Positions 44,601-53,744 of a DNA stretch of 64,000 nt are shown piece after piece; the stretch's first letter is position 1; each line of letters begins with the position of its first letter. Source of the stretch: an uncultured Actinomyces sp. GTDB lineage: Bacteria; Actinomycetota; Actinomycetes; Actinomycetales; Actinomycetaceae. The stretch is taken from contig CABKMZ010000001.1 of assembly GCA_902373545.1 (NCBI GenBank), positions 50,816 to 114,815 of the forward strand. Direction: 5' to 3'. Made by a program: the position numbers and the translations under genes. Below the pieces are notes generated by a model. It did not search any database. It saw only the letters and a list, made by a program, of their open reading frames with translations, and was not told the origin of the DNA.

Positions 44601-47600
44601 AGGAGCACCACAAAGCTCACTAGGGAGAAGTCCGCCTCTGACAAGGCTCCCTGGGCAATCGCTCCCGGTGTGAACAGCGATTCCAGGGTCGCTTCTTCTC
44701 CCTGCCTGATTGCCGCTGCGACAGCCCGAGTCAGCAGCGCCGAGTACTCGCTCATGTCCTCACCATCACGTGTGGCTCGATTGAAGTGCGCACACAGTGA
44801 GGCCAGTGGCTCATGGTGTCCCTCGCACAGTTGCCTGAGCAGGTCCAGGGAACGCGTTGGGTGGGACAGTATCGGTGCGTCCGTCGCGTCCCACGGCACG
44901 TAAACCAGAGACAGCGGCTCGGTTGCTCGGCTAGTACCATCGGTGCCTTCACGGCGTTCAAGGCAGAAAATCACTCCCGGGCTCATCTGACCGCGCAGGT
45001 CATCCGGGATCGACACGACCGCATGCAAACCCGTCGCCGCGCCTTCCAGTGTGCCCGGGTTCGCGTTCATGTAGCGCTCCAACTCGATTCGGAAATCATC
45101 CAACGCGAAATCCGTGATCGACATTCCTCGCCGCATGTCTTCGAGGTCGAGGGTCTCGCTGCGCAGCGTGCGCAACTGATCCGAGCGATACTCCAGGTCG
45201 TTCATGTCCTCCGAGGGGGTGAGTAGATTCTCCTCACCGGACGCACTCGCATCGCCCAGAGCCATGCGTGACTTCACACGCGACTCAAGCTTGATGTAGG
45301 ACTCCAGGTCGACGTCCGGCCAGAAGGTCACCATCTGAATGTGCTTGTTCGTCGAACCCAGGCGGTCGACGCGGCCGAAGCGCTGCACGATGCGCACCGG
45401 GTTCCAGTGCACGTCGTAATTGATCACGCAATCGCAGTCCTGGAGGTTCTGCCCCTCCGAAATGCAATCCGTTGCGAAGACAATATCGATCTCGCCCTCA
45501 CGGTCCGCGAGAGCATTGGTTTCCTTCGAACGTGGCGAGAAACGGCCGAGGATATCCTCGAAGCCACCGCGCGCCCGCCGCTTCCCAGCGACGCGGTTGC
45601 GGGTGCCCGTCACCTGGGCGCACGTCAGGCCATGGGTCCGGAGCAGATCCGCTGCCAACTGGTCGTACAGGTAGGTCGCGGTGTCAGCGAACGCGCTGAA
45701 AATGAGTATTTTTCTGTTACCCGGATTGATCTGTCCTGCTCCGGTCTTCTCCGCGATCAGCGTCCTCAACGCGCCGAGCTTGGCATCCCGATCGGGGGTC
45801 ACCGCGCGGGCATAACCGATGAGCTCGTCGAGGATCTCGATGTCGCGTGTCAGGTCTGCGGACAGAGCCTCGCGATCCACGTCGCGCAAGTCGACGCGCA
45901 CCTGCGCCCCGACCTCGAACATCTCAGCATCCCGATCATCGAGGCCGTCCTCGAGCCCCTCGATTCCGTAACCCACCGCTACGGAACCGAGGGACCCACG
46001 GGTATTGCTCGCCTCAAGCGCCGCGAGTCGATCCAGGATGTCGGCGCAGGAACTACGCACGCGGCCCAGCGTCGAACGGAAGGCGCTCACGGAGGACTCC
46101 ATGCGTTTGAGGAGGTTGACACGCATCAGCACGGCAACCGCGTTTGTCCGATGCAATTCACTGCCGAAGTCGTTGCCGAAGCCCTCGCGGTAGTCGGCCT
46201 CGTAGGTCGGCCGAGCGTCCTCGCGCACATAGGACAGAAGCTGATACTGGGCGAACGTCAGGTCGCTGATCATGTCGTAGAGCGCCCCGATAGGAGGCAG
46301 CTCGCCGCGTACGTCGATGGGCTCCTGGACGTTGCGTGGAGCGAGGCGGGTGGGGAATGTCCCCGTCTGCGTGCCGTAGTATTTCGCTATGTGCTTTCGG
46401 CTACGCGCAATTGTCAGCGCATCGAGAAGCCGGAAATAGTCAGCGTTAACGTACTCGGCGAAACTCTGGGTCGTGTGACGTCCATGCGCCTGCGAACTCC
46501 ACAGATTGAAGCGTTTTTGTGCCAGCCGCATCACCGAGTCAATGGACGTGATGCCGTCGGTCTTCTCGAGGTAGTCATCGCGCCCCTCCGTGATGAGCTC
46601 GATTTGGTTACGCAGGTCGGTGAGGCGATTGTTGATCGGGGTCGCCGACAGCATGAGCACCTTCGTGCGTCCGTTGGCCCGGATCACCTCGTTCATCAGG
46701 CGCGTGTAGCGATTCGTGCTCGCCCCGGTCGCGCTCCTGTTGCGGAAGTTGTGGCTCTCGTCGATGACCACCAGATCGAATGTCCCCCACTGCAGGTGTT
46801 CCAGGTCGGTGTCCCCGCTCTTTCCACGGCGGCGCGACAGGTCCGTGTGGTTCAACACCTTGTAGGCGAATCGGTCCTTAGCCAGGGGATTACGCTCATC
46901 GCTCGCCTGCGTCCATAGCGTCCAGTTCTCACGCAGGCGCTTGGGGCACAGTACCAGGACGTTCTTGTTGAGCTGCTGGTAGTACTTGATGACGGCGAGT
47001 GCTTCGAACGTCTTGCCTAGGCCGACGCTGTCGGCGATGATGCAGCCGTTGTACTTTTCCAACTTACGGATCGCCCCAATGACGGCGTCCTTCTGGAAAT
47101 CATAGAGCTTGCCCCAGATCACCGACTCGAAAAAGCCGGTGTCTTCACGCGGGTTGTGGTCCTGGTTCTCCTGGAGGAAACGCCGGAAGATGTGGTAAAG
47201 GGTCAGGAAATAGATGAACTCTGGGGCATTGTCTGTGTGCAGCGCCTCGACCTTCGAAGCGACCTGCTCGGTGACGTCGCAGGTCTTAGCGTCGTCGGCC
47301 CACACGGACTCAAATTGCGCCATGAGGAATTCGACCTGCGCCTTGGCCTCATCCCCCGCACAATGGGTGATCATCGTCAGCGTGTCCGGGCGGCGTTCAA
47401 CTCCCAGTCCCTCCAGGGTGAAGGTGGCGCCCTGTCCCGAAAACAAATGGGGACTCACAGCGGAATCCTCGACGATGTAACTGGGCGTCAACTGAAGCAT
47501 GTGCTCGCGCTGCACGGAGCGCAGCGTGACCTTCTCCCTCAGCCAGGATGCACACGCCCGCGCGAGAGCGCGCTGGTTGAGCTTGTTGTGCAACGACAGT

Positions 47601-47878
47601 TCCAGGGCCGAGTCAGCGAGCGCTTTTTCTCTCTCACCCTGCGCACGTTGCGCGATATCAGACTCCGGCGCCCCCGCGACCCGTCCCATGTCTTGAATAA
47701 ACGTCGGTTCACTGAACAGAAAACGCACGGAGTCGAGGCGTTCAAGCTCCTCGCGCAGCTCTCCAAAAGCAAAGAGGCTGAAGTGCGCGCTGATAATCGA
47801 CAGTTTCGCCTCGTCGTCAAGATTGGCACGCAGGGAGTCTCCCAGGCGTTTGCCCTCGGTGTTGTCGAGAATCTCCAT
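44597..47878 (-). CDS. SNF2/helicase-related protein with degenerate PLD-like N-terminus
   Basis: 1093 residues. The N-terminal ~190 residues look like a phospholipase-D-type fold (SIISAHFSLFAFGELREEL, SGQGATFTLEGLG) but lack the HxK catalytic motif. Helicase motifs: I IIADSVGLGKTFEALAV, II LVVIDESHNFRNRS, III LMLSATPINNRLTDL, V TDCISEGQNLQDCDCVINYD, VI QRFGRVDRLGS. A dsDNA translocase, perhaps sensing or remodelling invading DNA. It lies between core genes fadD and sufT as an insertion. Large helicases of this kind with DUF4391 form part of defence islands. Confidence 0.85.
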   Translation of the reverse strand: MEILDNTEGKRLGDSLRANLDDEAKLSIISAHFSLFAFGELREELERLDSVRFLFSEPTFIQDMGRVAGAPESDIAQRAQGEREKALADSALELSLHNKLNQRALARACASWLREKVTLRSVQREHMLQLTPSYIVEDSAVSPHLFSGQGATFTLEGLGVERRPDTLTMITHCAGDEAKAQVEFLMAQFESVWADDAKTCDVTEQVASKVEALHTDNAPEFIYFLTLYHIFRRFLQENQDHNPREDTGFFESVIWGKLYDFQKDAVIGAIRKLEKYNGCIIADSVGLGKTFEALAVIKYYQQLNKNVLVLCPKRLRENWTLWTQASDERNPLAKDRFAYKVLNHTDLSRRRGKSGDTDLEHLQWGTFDLVVIDESHNFRNRSATGASTNRYTRLMNEVIRANGRTKVLMLSATPINNRLTDLRNQIELITEGRDDYLEKTDGITSIDSVMRLAQKRFNLWSSQAHGRHTTQSFAEYVNADYFRLLDALTIARSRKHIAKYYGTQTGTFPTRLAPRNVQEPIDVRGELPPIGALYDMISDLTFAQYQLLSYVREDARPTYEADYREGFGNDFGSELHRTNAVAVLMRVNLLKRMESSVSAFRSTLGRVRSSCADILDRLAALEASNTRGSLGSVAVGYGIEGLEDGLDDRDAEMFEVGAQVRVDLRDVDREALSADLTRDIEILDELIGYARAVTPDRDAKLGALRTLIAEKTGAGQINPGNRKILIFSAFADTATYLYDQLAADLLRTHGLTCAQVTGTRNRVAGKRRARGGFEDILGRFSPRSKETNALADREGEIDIVFATDCISEGQNLQDCDCVINYDVHWNPVRIVQRFGRVDRLGSTNKHIQMVTFWPDVDLESYIKLESRVKSRMALGDASASGEENLLTPSEDMNDLEYRSDQLRTLRSETLDLEDMRRGMSITDFALDDFRIELERYMNANPGTLEGAATGLHAVVSIPDDLRGQMSPGVIFCLERREGTDGTSRATEPLSLVYVPWDATDAPILSHPTRSLDLLRQLCEGHHEPLASLCAHFNRATRDGEDMSEYSALLTRAVAAAIRQGEEATLESLFTPGAIAQGALSEADFSLVSFVVLL

Positions 47879-48017
47879 GGGCCTTACCCCTCTCCTTCAT
47901 GCCGTGACTCACATTAGGTTACCGGAACATCATGAGGAAAGGAACGCACAACACAGAGGCTCCTTGCGCAGGAGAACGAGACACGCAAGAACAGTGACCG
48001 CAGGGGTACATACCAGT

Positions 48018-48045
48018 GTCCCCGGTGCCTACGGGCACCGGGGAC
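48018..48045 (-). terminator. Hairpin after the suf operon
   Basis: Twelve-base perfect arms (GTCCCCGGTGCC / GGCACCGGGGAC) with a four-base loop, 19 bases beyond the sufT stop. No T tract. Confidence 0.75.
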
Positions 48046-48063
48046 AGGAAACAAAGCAAACGC

Positions 48064-48498
48064 TTAGATGTTGAAGCCGATCGCGCGCAGCTGCTCGCGG
48101 CCGTCCGGCGTGATGCGGTCGGGGCCCCACGGCGGCATCCACACCCAGTTGATCTGCACGTCATCGGTGACACCCGAGAGGATCGTGTGCGCCTGGCGCT
48201 CGATCACGTCGGTCAGCGGGCATGCAGCCGAGGTCAGCGTCATGTCAAGACGCACCTGGTTCTCAGTACCGATAACGACGCCGTACACAAGGCCCAGGTC
48301 GACGATGTTGATGCCCAGCTCGGGATCGATGACGTCCTTGAGGGCCTCCAGCACGTTGTCTGCAGACAGGGTGCCCTGTTCGATGACGTCGGTGCCGTCA
48401 ATCTGGCGGGTGGCAGCGGCGCCTTCCACGGCCTCGTTCGAAGCGGGGACGGCGAAACGCTGCTCGACGGGCTCAGACTGAGCCATCGGGTTGCTCAT
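48064..48498 (-). CDS. sufT: SufT-type Fe-S assembly factor (DUF59/MIP18)
   Basis: 144 residues from the ATG at 48498, with AAAGGAAC before it; the open frame extends into sufU without similarity. A disordered N-terminus is followed by the DUF59 domain: LEALKDVIDPELGINIVDLG (characteristic DPE), LDMTLTSAACPLTDVIERQ (Cys for cluster handling) and the C-terminal WMPPWGPDRITPDGREQL. Assists cluster transfer to target proteins. Last gene of the suf operon. Confidence 0.92.
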   Translation of the reverse strand: MSNPMAQSEPVEQRFAVPASNEAVEGAAATRQIDGTDVIEQGTLSADNVLEALKDVIDPELGINIVDLGLVYGVVIGTENQVRLDMTLTSAACPLTDVIERQAHTILSGVTDDVQINWVWMPPWGPDRITPDGREQLRAIGFNI

Positions 48499-48508
48499 AA
48501 CTGTTCCT

Positions 48509-48985
48509 TTACTGCTCGGCGGGCTCGCCCGCGGTGGAAATATCGATACCGGACTTGGCCATCGCGTCGCGCAGGGCGTACCAGCCCAACAGCGCGCACT
48601 TGACGCGGTTGGCGAATTGCGACGTGGACTCCAGGGCGGCCGCGTCCCCCAGCTCGTCGAGGATCTCATCGTCGACGCCCAGGTTGCGCGAATGCATCAT
48701 GACTTCCATATCGCGGTACAGGCGGCCGATCTCCTCGGCCGACTTACCCGCGGTCAGGTCGGTCATCATGGACAGCGAGGCGCGCGAAATCGAGCAGCCG
48801 TCGCCGTCCCACGCCAGGGTGGCCAGCGTGTCGCCGTCGAGCGTGACGCCCAGGGTGACCTCGTCGCCGCAGGTCGGGTTGACCTGATGCGAGGAAGCCT
48901 CCAGGCCCGAGGGGTCTCCCTCCCCGTGCTTTTCGCGCGCGTGATCCAGGATCACCTGCTGATATAACTGGTCAAGACTGCCCAT
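48509..48985 (-). CDS. sufU: SufU, zinc-dependent sulfurtransferase/scaffold
   Basis: 158 residues. Ligand residues of SufU are intact: Cys39 and Asp41 (NPTCGDE), Cys64 (GDGCSIS) and Cys130 (VKCALLGW). The insertion between the second and third Cys, typical of SufU versus IscU, is present. It accepts persulfide from SufS. Starts MGSLDQLYQQVILDHAREKH. Confidence 0.94.
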   Translation of the reverse strand: MGSLDQLYQQVILDHAREKHGEGDPSGLEASSHQVNPTCGDEVTLGVTLDGDTLATLAWDGDGCSISRASLSMMTDLTAGKSAEEIGRLYRDMEVMMHSRNLGVDDEILDELGDAAALESTSQFANRVKCALLGWYALRDAMAKSGIDISTAGEPAEQ

Positions 48986-49024
48986 AGCTACCTTTCCGAA
49001 CGGTTCCGACGACTCCGCACAATT

Positions 49025-50302
49025 CTAGCGGCCGAAGAAGGTTCGCACCTTCGACAGGCCATCCACCAGACGCTCAATTTCTTCGGGAGTCGTTGTGGGC
49101 GCCACCGACGCGCGCGCCGAGGACCGAACGTCGAAGAACGCGTGCAGCGGGATCGCGCAGTGGTGTCCGACGCGCACAGCGACGTCCACCGAGTCCATGA
49201 ACTGGCCGACGTCGTGGGGGTGTACCCCGTCGACGGCGAAGGCCACAACGCCGATGCGATCCACGTCCGTGTCGGGGCCGAGGACTGTGATGCCTTCGAT
49301 CGACGAGATGCCCTCGAGCATCATGCGCGTGAGCGCATGCTCGTGGGCCTCGACGCGGTCCATCCCAAGGGACGACATGTAGCGCAGAGCCTCGGACCAC
49401 GCGGCGATCTGCGCGACGGGCTGGGAACCGGCCTCGAAGCGCTCGGGGGGAGCCATGAAGGTCGAGCTCTCCATCGTCACCCACTCAATCATTGAGCCGC
49501 CCGTCAGGACGGGGGGCATGGCTTCGAGCAGGGCCCTCCTCCCCCACAGCGCACCCGCGCCCGTGGGGCCGAGCATCTTGTGCGACGAAAAGACCGCGAA
49601 GTCAACGTCGAGGGCGGACAGGTCGAGGGGCATGTGGGCGCTGGACTGGCAGGTGTCCAGCAGGATGAGCGCGCCGACGGAGCGCGCCGCCGCGGTGATC
49701 GCGGCGACCGGGGAGACGGCACCCGTCACGTTTGAGACGTGCGTGAAGGCCACGAGGCGCGTGTTCGGCGTGATGACCGAGAGGGTCTCCAGGTCGATGC
49801 GGCCGTCCGGGGTCAGGTCGAGCCAGGCCAGCTCGGCACCCGTGCGCTCGCACAGCTGCTGCCAGGGCACGATGTTCGCGTGATGCTCGGCTCGGGTGCA
49901 CACGATGCGGTCGCCCGGGCCCACGCGCAGAGCGGCCGACTCGGAGCCTCCCATCCCCTGCGATGCGTGTCCCATGGACAGGGCGACCAGGTTGATGGCC
50001 TCGGTCGCGTTCTTCGTCCACACGATCTCAGTCGGGGACACGCCCACGAACGAGGCCAGGGTCCCCCGAGCGCTCTCAAACGCGTCGGTCGCCTCGTCGC
50101 CCAGCAGGTGCGTGCCACGGTGGACCGCGCCGTTGGAACGCCGGTAGAAGTCAGCCTCAGCATCGATGACGCTGGCCGGCTTTTGGGAGGTCGCTGACGC
50201 GTCAAGGTAGGCAATGGGCGCGCCGCCGCGCCCGACGCGACTCAGGATCGGGAAGTCCGATCGGATCGCGTCGAGCTCGGCGGCGGTGAAATCCATAGGC
50301 AC
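49025..50302 (-). CDS. sufS: Cysteine desulfurase SufS
   Basis: 425 residues, group II desulfurase. Pyridoxal-phosphate Lys242 in SSHKMLGPTGAG, catalytic Cys382 in RVGHHCAIPLHAFF (the usual R-T-G-H-H-C with Val for Thr), and AEHHANIVPWQQL for cofactor stacking. Supplies persulfide sulfur for Fe-S clusters to SufU. GTG at 50302, five bases after the sufC stop, or ATG at 50296 start it; no ribosome binding site is seen, so coupling to sufC is likely. Confidence 0.94.
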   Translation of the reverse strand: MPMDFTAAELDAIRSDFPILSRVGRGGAPIAYLDASATSQKPASVIDAEADFYRRSNGAVHRGTHLLGDEATDAFESARGTLASFVGVSPTEIVWTKNATEAINLVALSMGHASQGMGGSESAALRVGPGDRIVCTRAEHHANIVPWQQLCERTGAELAWLDLTPDGRIDLETLSVITPNTRLVAFTHVSNVTGAVSPVAAITAAARSVGALILLDTCQSSAHMPLDLSALDVDFAVFSSHKMLGPTGAGALWGRRALLEAMPPVLTGGSMIEWVTMESSTFMAPPERFEAGSQPVAQIAAWSEALRYMSSLGMDRVEAHEHALTRMMLEGISSIEGITVLGPDTDVDRIGVVAFAVDGVHPHDVGQFMDSVDVAVRVGHHCAIPLHAFFDVRSSARASVAPTTTPEEIERLVDGLSKVRTFFGR

Positions 50303-50307
50303 GGGTA

Positions 50308-51060
50308 TCAGAGGCCCAGGTACTTGTCGTAGCCGTTCTCTTCGAGCTCGTCGGCCAGCTCGGGGCCGCCCTGAGCGGCGACGCGGCCATCAACGAACAC
50401 GTGAACGTGGCTGGGCTTGATGTAGCGCAGAATGCGGGTGTAGTGCGTGATCAGCATGACGCCACAGCCGGTCTCGCCGTGGACGCGGTTGACGCCCTCG
50501 GACACGATGCGCAGCGCGTCGACGTCGAGGCCGGAGTCGGTCTCGTCGAGGACGGCGAAGGAGGGCTTCAGGAGCTCCATCTGGAGGATCTCCAGGCGCT
50601 TCTTCTCACCACCGGAGAAACCGACGTTGACGTCGCGCTCAGCGAAGTCGGGATCCATGCGCAGGTTCTCCATGGAGCTCTTCATCTCCTTGACCCACGT
50701 GCGCAGGGCGGGGGCCTGGCCGTCAATCGCGGTCTTGGCGGTACGCAGGAAGTTGGAGACGGACACGCCCGCGACCTCGACGGGGTACTGCATGGCCAGG
50801 AACAGGCCGGCCTTGGCGCGCTCGTCGACGCTCATCTCGGTGATGAGCTGGTCGTCGAGCCACGCCTCGCCCGAGGTGATCTCGTAGTCGGGGTGACCGG
50901 CCAGGGCGTAGGCCATGGTGGACTTACCGGAGCCGTTGGGGCCCATGATGGCGTGGATTTCGCCGGAGTTGATGGTGAGGTTGACGCCCTTGAGGATTTC
51001 CTTGGGACCCTCGGCGGTCTCGACGGAGACGTGCAGGTCCTTAATGCGCAGAGTCGACAT
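50308..51060 (-). CDS. sufC: SufC, ATPase of the SufBCD complex
   Basis: 250 residues. Walker A GPNGSGKSTMAYALAG, Q-loop LAMQYPVEVAGVS, signature FSGGEKKRLEILQME, Walker B FAVLDETDSGLDVDAL with the Asp-Glu variant DETD usual for SufC, and switch His in LITHYTRIL. It lacks a membrane partner, being a soluble ABC ATPase that drives conformational change in SufB-SufD. Confidence 0.96.
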   Translation of the reverse strand: MSTLRIKDLHVSVETAEGPKEILKGVNLTINSGEIHAIMGPNGSGKSTMAYALAGHPDYEITSGEAWLDDQLITEMSVDERAKAGLFLAMQYPVEVAGVSVSNFLRTAKTAIDGQAPALRTWVKEMKSSMENLRMDPDFAERDVNVGFSGGEKKRLEILQMELLKPSFAVLDETDSGLDVDALRIVSEGVNRVHGETGCGVMLITHYTRILRYIKPSHVHVFVDGRVAAQGGPELADELEENGYDKYLGL

Positions 51061-51076
51061 GTGTATTCCTTACAGC

Positions 51077-52267
51077 TCAGTTGTTACGGGACTTGGCCAG
51101 CTCGGCCTCGACGGTTGCCATGAGGTGGTCGACCACCTCGGGGACGCCAATCTGGTTGATCAGCTCGGCGAAGAAGCCGCGCACGACGAGGCGACGGGCC
51201 TCGGCCTCGGGAACGCCGCGGCTCATCAGGTAGAAGAGCTGCTCGTCGTCGAAGCGGCCGGTCGCGGAGGCGTGGCCCGCGCCCTCGATCTCGCCGTTCT
51301 CAATCTCGAGGTTGGGCACGGAGTCGGCCTTGGCGCCCTCGGTCAGCACGAGGTTGCGGTTCAGCTCGTAGGTGTCCGTGCCGTCTGCGGCCTCGCGGAT
51401 CAGGCAGTCGCCGATCCACACCGAGTGCGCGTCCTTGCCCTGCAGGGCACCCTTGTAGGTGACGCGCGAGAAGCACTTGGGCTGGGAGTGGTCCACGAAG
51501 ACGCGGTGCTCGAGGTGCTGGCCGCCGTCCACGAAGTAGATGCCCAGCATGTTCAGCTCGGCGCCCGGGCCACGGAAGTCCGTGTCGGCGCACAGGCGCA
51601 CGAGGTCGCCGCCGAAGGTGACGACGATGTGGGTGAGCTTGGAGTCGCGGCCCAGGGCCAGTCGCTGGTTGGAGGCGTGCAGGGTGGTGTCATCCCACTC
51701 CTGCAGCGACACGACGGTCAGGTTGGAGCTGTCGCCAGCCTCGACCTCGACGGTCTGGTTGAGGGCGGCCTGAGCCGAGCCCGTGTGCGACAGGATGACG
51801 GTTGCCTTGGAGAAGGCGGCCGCACGGATCACGATGTGCTGGGCGCGGGTGCCCTCAACCTCGGAGACGTTGATGCGCACGGGTGCATCCAGCTCGGCCT
51901 CGGCGGGGATCTCGACGATCGTGGCCAGCTCGAAGCCGTTCCAGGCGACGACTGCGGTGCGGTCGCCGGGAGCCAGGACGGTGCCCAGGCGCTTGTCGTC
52001 GCGGGCAACGGTCTCGACGGTGACCGGGGCGGGTGCCTCGACGGTGACGGGAGCGTCGCCCGCGTCGTAGTTGGCGGGCTCGAACAGGCGCTCGATGCGA
52101 CGCATCGGGGTGAAGCGCCAGTCCTCTTCGCGACCGCGGGGAATCGCGATGTCGGTCAGGTCGAAGGAGGTCGGACGGTCCGCGCGCGAGGGGTGGGCCT
52201 TCTCGGCGTCACCACCGTGCGAGTGGGCCTTGTTCATGGTCTCGACAATAGTGTTGGGGGTCGTCAT
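51077..52267 (-). CDS. sufD: SufD, scaffold subunit
   Basis: 396 residues with the beta-helix core typical of SufB/SufD: NLTVVSLQEWDDTTLHASNQ, LNMLGIYFVDGGQHLEHRVFVDH, GKDAHSVWIGDCLIRE, and the C-terminal helical domain LFYLMSRGVPEAEARRL. Heterodimer partner of SufB in de novo cluster assembly. The ATG shares one base with the sufB stop (TGATG). Confidence 0.95.
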   Translation of the reverse strand: MTTPNTIVETMNKAHSHGGDAEKAHPSRADRPTSFDLTDIAIPRGREEDWRFTPMRRIERLFEPANYDAGDAPVTVEAPAPVTVETVARDDKRLGTVLAPGDRTAVVAWNGFELATIVEIPAEAELDAPVRINVSEVEGTRAQHIVIRAAAFSKATVILSHTGSAQAALNQTVEVEAGDSSNLTVVSLQEWDDTTLHASNQRLALGRDSKLTHIVVTFGGDLVRLCADTDFRGPGAELNMLGIYFVDGGQHLEHRVFVDHSQPKCFSRVTYKGALQGKDAHSVWIGDCLIREAADGTDTYELNRNLVLTEGAKADSVPNLEIENGEIEGAGHASATGRFDDEQLFYLMSRGVPEAEARRLVVRGFFAELINQIGVPEVVDHLMATVEAELAKSRNN

Positions 52268-53712
52268 CAGCCGACGGATCCTTCCATCTGCAGTTCAATG
52301 AGGCGGTTGAGCTCGAGGGCGTACTCCATGGGCAGCTCCTTAGCGATCGGCTCGACGAAGCCGCGCACGATCGTGGCCATGGCCTCGTTCTCGTCCAGGC
52401 CTCGGCTCATGAGGTAGAAGAGCTGGTCGGCGCTCACCTTGGTGACGGTGGCCTCGTGACCCATTTCGACGTCATCGGTGCGCACGTCGACGTAGGGGTA
52501 GGTGTCGGTACGCGAGATCTTGTCCACGAGCAGGGCGTCGCACAGAACGTTCGACTTGGAGTGGCGGGCACGCGCGTTGACCTGCACGAGGCCACGGTAG
52601 GAGGTGCGGCCGCCGCCGCGCGAGACGGACTTGGACACGATCGAGGACGAGGTGTGGGGCGCCATGTGCACCATCTTGGCTCCCGTGTCCTGCTGCTGGC
52701 CGGGGCCGGCGAAGCCGATGGACAGGGTCTCGCCGCGGGCGTGCTCGCCCATGAGGAAGCAGGCGGGGTACTTCATGGTGATCGCGGCACCCATGTTGCC
52801 GTCGACCCACTCCATGGTGCCGCCCTCTTCGACGATGGCACGCTGGGTCACCAGGTTCAGGACGTTCGTCGACCAGTTCTGGATCGTCGTGTAGCGAACG
52901 CGAGCGTCCTTCTTCACGAAGATCTCGATGACGCCCGAGTGCAGCGAGTTCTCGTCGTAGATCGGCGCGGTGCAGCCCTCGACGTAGTGCACGTAGGAGC
53001 CCTCGTCGGCGATGATGAGCGTTCGCTCGAACTGGCCCATCGCGGAGGTGTTGATACGGAAGTATGCCTGCAGCGGGATCGTCACGTGCACGCCCTTGGG
53101 GACGTACACGAAGGAGCCACCCGACCACGCGGCCGTGTTCAGAGCCGAAAACTTGTTGTCGCCGGCGGGCACGCACTTGCCGAAGTACTCCTCGAAGATC
53201 TCGGGGTACTCGCGCAGGCCCGTGTCGGTGTCGGTGAAGATGACGCCCTGGCGCTCCAGGTCTTCCTGGATCTGCTGGTAGACGACCTCGGACTCATACT
53301 GGGCGGCGACGCCGGAGACCAGGCGGGCCTTCTCCGCCTCCGGAATACCGAGACGATCGTAGGTGTCGCGGATTTCCTCAGGGAGGTCCTCCCAGTCGTT
53401 GACCTGACGGTCCGTGGGACGCACATAGTACTTAAAGGCGTCGAAGTCCACGTGGGACAGGTCGGGACCCCAGGCCGGCATGGGCTTGCGCTCGAACAGC
53501 TCCAGGGCCTTGAGGCGACGCTCCCGCATCCACTGCGGTTCGTCCTTCACATCCGAGATAAAACGGACAATTTCTTCGTTAATGCCGGTGGGGACGTCCT
53601 TGGAGTAGTCGTCGGAATCGTGCCAACCGTATTCGTAACCGCCAATCGACTCGATGATCTCGTCATCGGTCATACGACGGTCGTCAGCGCCCGAGGCGGG
53701 TGCCTGCGTCAT
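52267..53712 (-). CDS. sufB: SufB, scaffold subunit
   Basis: 481 residues. Begins with a variable tail, then IIESIGGYEYGWHDSDD, PTDRQVNDWEDLPEEIRDTY, the beta-helix with HYVEGCTAPIYDENSLHSGV (conserved Cys-containing strand), SVSRGGGRTSYRGLVQV, and the end VRGFVEPIAKELPMEYALEL. The assembly site of nascent 4Fe-4S clusters. First structural gene after sufR, from which it is separated by 32 bases. Confidence 0.97.
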   Translation of the reverse strand: MTQAPASGADDRRMTDDEIIESIGGYEYGWHDSDDYSKDVPTGINEEIVRFISDVKDEPQWMRERRLKALELFERKPMPAWGPDLSHVDFDAFKYYVRPTDRQVNDWEDLPEEIRDTYDRLGIPEAEKARLVSGVAAQYESEVVYQQIQEDLERQGVIFTDTDTGLREYPEIFEEYFGKCVPAGDNKFSALNTAAWSGGSFVYVPKGVHVTIPLQAYFRINTSAMGQFERTLIIADEGSYVHYVEGCTAPIYDENSLHSGVIEIFVKKDARVRYTTIQNWSTNVLNLVTQRAIVEEGGTMEWVDGNMGAAITMKYPACFLMGEHARGETLSIGFAGPGQQQDTGAKMVHMAPHTSSSIVSKSVSRGGGRTSYRGLVQVNARARHSKSNVLCDALLVDKISRTDTYPYVDVRTDDVEMGHEATVTKVSADQLFYLMSRGLDENEAMATIVRGFVEPIAKELPMEYALELNRLIELQMEGSVG

Positions 53713-53744
53713 AGTTGTGTCAACCTCTCGTTCTTAACCGTGTG

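Noticed and set aside
43824-47878. Complete DISARM or type III restriction system
   Set aside because: No methyltransferase, no DUF1998 protein and no active PLD nuclease are encoded nearby.
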